This document shows, in pieces, positions 61,552 to 64,000 of a DNA stretch of 64,000 bases. Source of the DNA: Blasia pusilla (Eukaryota > Marchantiophyta > Marchantiopsida > Blasiales). The stretch's first letter is position 1; the number at the start of each line of letters is the position of its first letter. The notes under the pieces are model-generated. The model saw nothing but the letters and a program-made list of their open reading frames with translations, was not told where the DNA came from and made no database searches. A program made the translations under genes and the position numbers. Location: positions 24,056,001 through 24,120,000 of the forward strand of contig CM114271.1 of the NCBI GenBank assembly GCA_050084515.1, written 5' to 3'.

Positions 61552-64000
61552 CTATGTACATCTGGGACACATCCATCGTCCTTGAGGAATCCTAGTGAGA
61601 GGAGGCGTCAAATATGCCATATGCCATCCTCTCGAACACCCATCACAGACTAGCATAGTGGCTACACCATGGGCAAAACCACACAACATACACCACAAGC
61701 CTCTAGTACCTATTGCTAAGCTCGGATCAACTGTACCGTAAATGTTCGGAAGATGACATGGCGCACAGTTACGCATATGGTCCTTCCAAACCATACCATT
61801 GCGTCCTTCCAATAAGAGAACATCAGACGGCAAAACCTCACGCACTCTCAAGATGGTGTGTAATGCAGTCACATCCAACGTCGTGGGTGTTGTTTGCTAC
61901 AAGTAGACATAGTCTCCCTGATGAAACCTCCGGATAGTAGGTTAATAACCACCTCCCCGAATAGTGACATACCTTAACGTATCTCGACGTTGCGCAATCT
62001 CCAAGTTCTCAAACGCCATGGGCATCACTCTCCAAAATAACTCAACCCTCAGAGAACATGTTCGCATCCAAACATCAAGGTCATCAAGGTTCAACACCTC
62101 ACCAACATCTCAACGAATGGCCGTAAGTAAATCTGGCTCTCAACCATAAAGCAACAAGTACGGTGAGAAAGACGCTAAGGATGCCTGCTTGGTGAATCTG
62201 TTTCCCATCGCCAACCATGGCAACTAAAGGTCCCAATCTCCTGGGTGACCTCTCTACAAGCCATACTTGCGTAATCCTCTCTTCACCGTCTGCACAACTT
62301 GCTCCGCTAGTCCATCCACCTCAGGATGATCTCGCGAAGTAGTACGATGGTCGATCAATGCCTGATCATGCAAGGCGTGAAACTCCCCGTGGAACCCTGT
62401 ACCCTGGTCTGTCAACACCTCAGCATGTGCGTCATAGTAGCTCAACACTCGATCTAGGAAGTAGCTCAACACACGTGTCCATCTCAAGTGAGGAAGCCCA
62501 ACGCTATTGTCCTTGTAAACGAAGAAGCACTAAGACTCCCTCACTTGCTTTGTCATGCAATGCATCCAACTCTATCCACTTCGAGAAGTGCTCGACCATC
62601 ACCAACACATAACGACTATGATGCTCCGTCAAAGGCAAAGGTCCTACAAAATCCAAACTCCATCTATAACCTAAACCCATGATCTGAAGTGGATGCAACA
62701 TTGGAGTCGCAGCATTGAACCATGCTCGGACTCAATCACACACCATGCATCTGGCAACAAACTATTGAACGTCAGTCTCCATGCCTCACCACCAATATTG
62801 AATCTGGAGTAAGTTGTACGTCCGCTTCACTCCAAAATGACCCAACTCCTCATGGACATGACGCACCAAATGTGCACTCTACGAAGGATGAAGCACTACA
62901 TGCACTCTACCATTCTCCCACACTCGCAGCACATATGTGCCATCCCACCGGAACCGTCTGGCTTGTTGTAGGATCCGATCCCGCTCTCTAGCATCCACTA
63001 TGCTCGCAACGCTACGAGTACGCAAGTACTCCAAGACCACTCTATCGTCGTGAATATCTTGGCCACCTTTCGTCTCCTTACCGGCCTCTGGATCTAAGGA
63101 CTCTTCATCAGACCTCGCCATCGAAATGTCAACAATCTGGCTCTCCATAGCCAACAAGCCCAAATAGGCTGACGGTTGTCATTCTGGCACCAACTCCTCA
63201 TCACTCTCACCATGCCAACGAGCTCCAGTCGGATCTCGCTAACTTGGGCATGGGTTACGCTCAAACCATTTGTATCTTGGTTGAGCATCCCAAGTCTATG
63301 CACCACATGGAGGTCATACTCCTGCAGTAAAAGAGCCCATCTTGCAAGCTTCCCTATAAGCTTTTCGGACTCCATCGACCACTTAAGTGGCTGATGATTA
63401 GTAATGATGGTAAAGGGATTGCCGAATAGATAACATCTAAGATGTACGATAATCCACATTGCAAAAAAGCACTCACCCTCATACGATCTATACTTCACCT
63501 CTGCAACGTTGTTCGAGCGACTAGCAAAAGCCAACATGAACTCTCTACCATCATCATCATGTTGGGTGAGGACGGCTCCAAGCCCCAACATGCTCCAATC
63601 GGTATGCAATTAGAAATGACGCCCCTTGATCAGTCTCCTCAATATGGGCGCGGACGTCAATTTGTCCTTGAGCATATGAAATGCTCTCTCTTGCTCATAT
63701 CCCCAGTGCCATTCCTGATCCACCTTGGTCATCAAGGTTAGCGGCTTCGCAATCGAACTGAAATCCTTAACGTACCATCAATAGAAGTTTGCCAATCCCA
63801 TGAATGCACGAACTCGACTCACATCTGTAGGGCGTGGAATGCGTGAATAGCCTCGACCTTCATCTGCTGCATATCAATACCACCAGGATATATCGTATGA
63901 CCCAAGTACTCAATGTGGTCGTAGAAGAACTTGCACTTGCCTTTATGTAGCTTCAGCCCATATAACTACAATCGTCGAAACACCCCCTCTAGATGTCGCT
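61552..64000 (-). mobile_element. Ty3/gypsy retrotransposon pol with PHD-like finger (runs off the window)
   Basis: On the minus strand from 64,000: the end of reverse transcriptase (KLHKGKCKFFYDHIEYLGHT), RNase H (MHTDWSMLGLGAVLTQHD, NHQPLKWSMESEKLIGKLAR, HVVHRLGMLNQDTNGLS), the HHCC integrase finger (HVHEELGHFGVKRTY...CMVC), the integrase catalytic core (WSLDFVGPLPLTEHHSRYVL, VLTDQGTGFHGEF, DGLAEQVVQTVKRGLRKYGL) and an integrase C-terminus. The final 50 residues form a PHD-type zinc finger: CMLCG, MLVCDGCSRGWHM, TPPL, and GRWMCPRC. The Cys expected after the His (HMAC in relatives) is Tyr here. About ten stops or frameshifts are present, so the copy is inactive. Such chromatin-reader-like tails can steer integration (family knowledge). 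Confidence 0.85.

Overview
The window is nuclear DNA of a plant-lineage eukaryote. It has intron-rich genes with GT-AG splice sites, plant-type protein families (an UBP1-like RNA-binding protein, a KMS/VMP1-like protein and an RGS1-type 7TM protein), a copia element primed by initiator tRNA-Met, and dense nested transposons. The proteins diverge clearly from flowering-plant versions as I know them, which suggests an early-diverging land plant or charophyte alga. I cannot name the species.

Layout: 0.9-2.3 kb is a LINE remnant. 3.6-6.0 kb holds three exons of a KMS1/VMP1-like gene on the minus strand; its 3' half is not recognisable. 6-14 kb is intergenic and mostly AT-rich. 14.4-15.1 kb is a Ty3/gypsy gag remnant, followed by LTR-like promoter sequence at 16.5-17.7 kb. 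18-26 kb carries copies of a short repeat element, one of them split at a CT microsatellite by a 4.4-kb LINE. 27.5-30.5 kb holds an RGS1-like 7TM gene on the minus strand. 34.3-39.4 kb holds a 12-exon UBP1-type gene on the minus strand with every exon resolved; it is the best-preserved gene here.

41.4-64 kb is a nest of transposons. A truncated copia element (41.9-44.9 kb) lies beside a Helitron-derived PIF1-like helicase pseudogene on the minus strand. The helicase is split in two (45.9-46.8 kb and 59.2-60.6 kb) by a 12.4-kb DNA transposon at 46,815-59,215. That transposon has purine-rich terminal inverted repeats and an imperfect 9-bp target duplication; removing the element and one duplication copy restores the helicase reading frame. 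A short element with direct terminal repeats (60.6-61.4 kb) and a Ty3/gypsy pol with a C-terminal PHD-like finger (61.5-64 kb) complete the nest.

The 12.4-kb transposon is the most unusual object. On the plus strand it carries a Mutator-like transposase gene (Cys/His zinc region, DDE-like core, SWIM finger). Divergently, on the minus strand, it carries a gene with a coiled coil, a ParB/sulfiredoxin-like domain (WDGNHR) and a circularly permuted beta-class DNA methyltransferase. Its promoter and introns are filled with dozens of copies of a 27-bp CpG-rich palindrome at a typical spacing of about 65 bp. Both genes carry stops and frameshifts, so this copy is dead. The combination of transposase, ParB-methylase and palindromic sites suggests a self-recognising or self-marking transposon; that role is inference.
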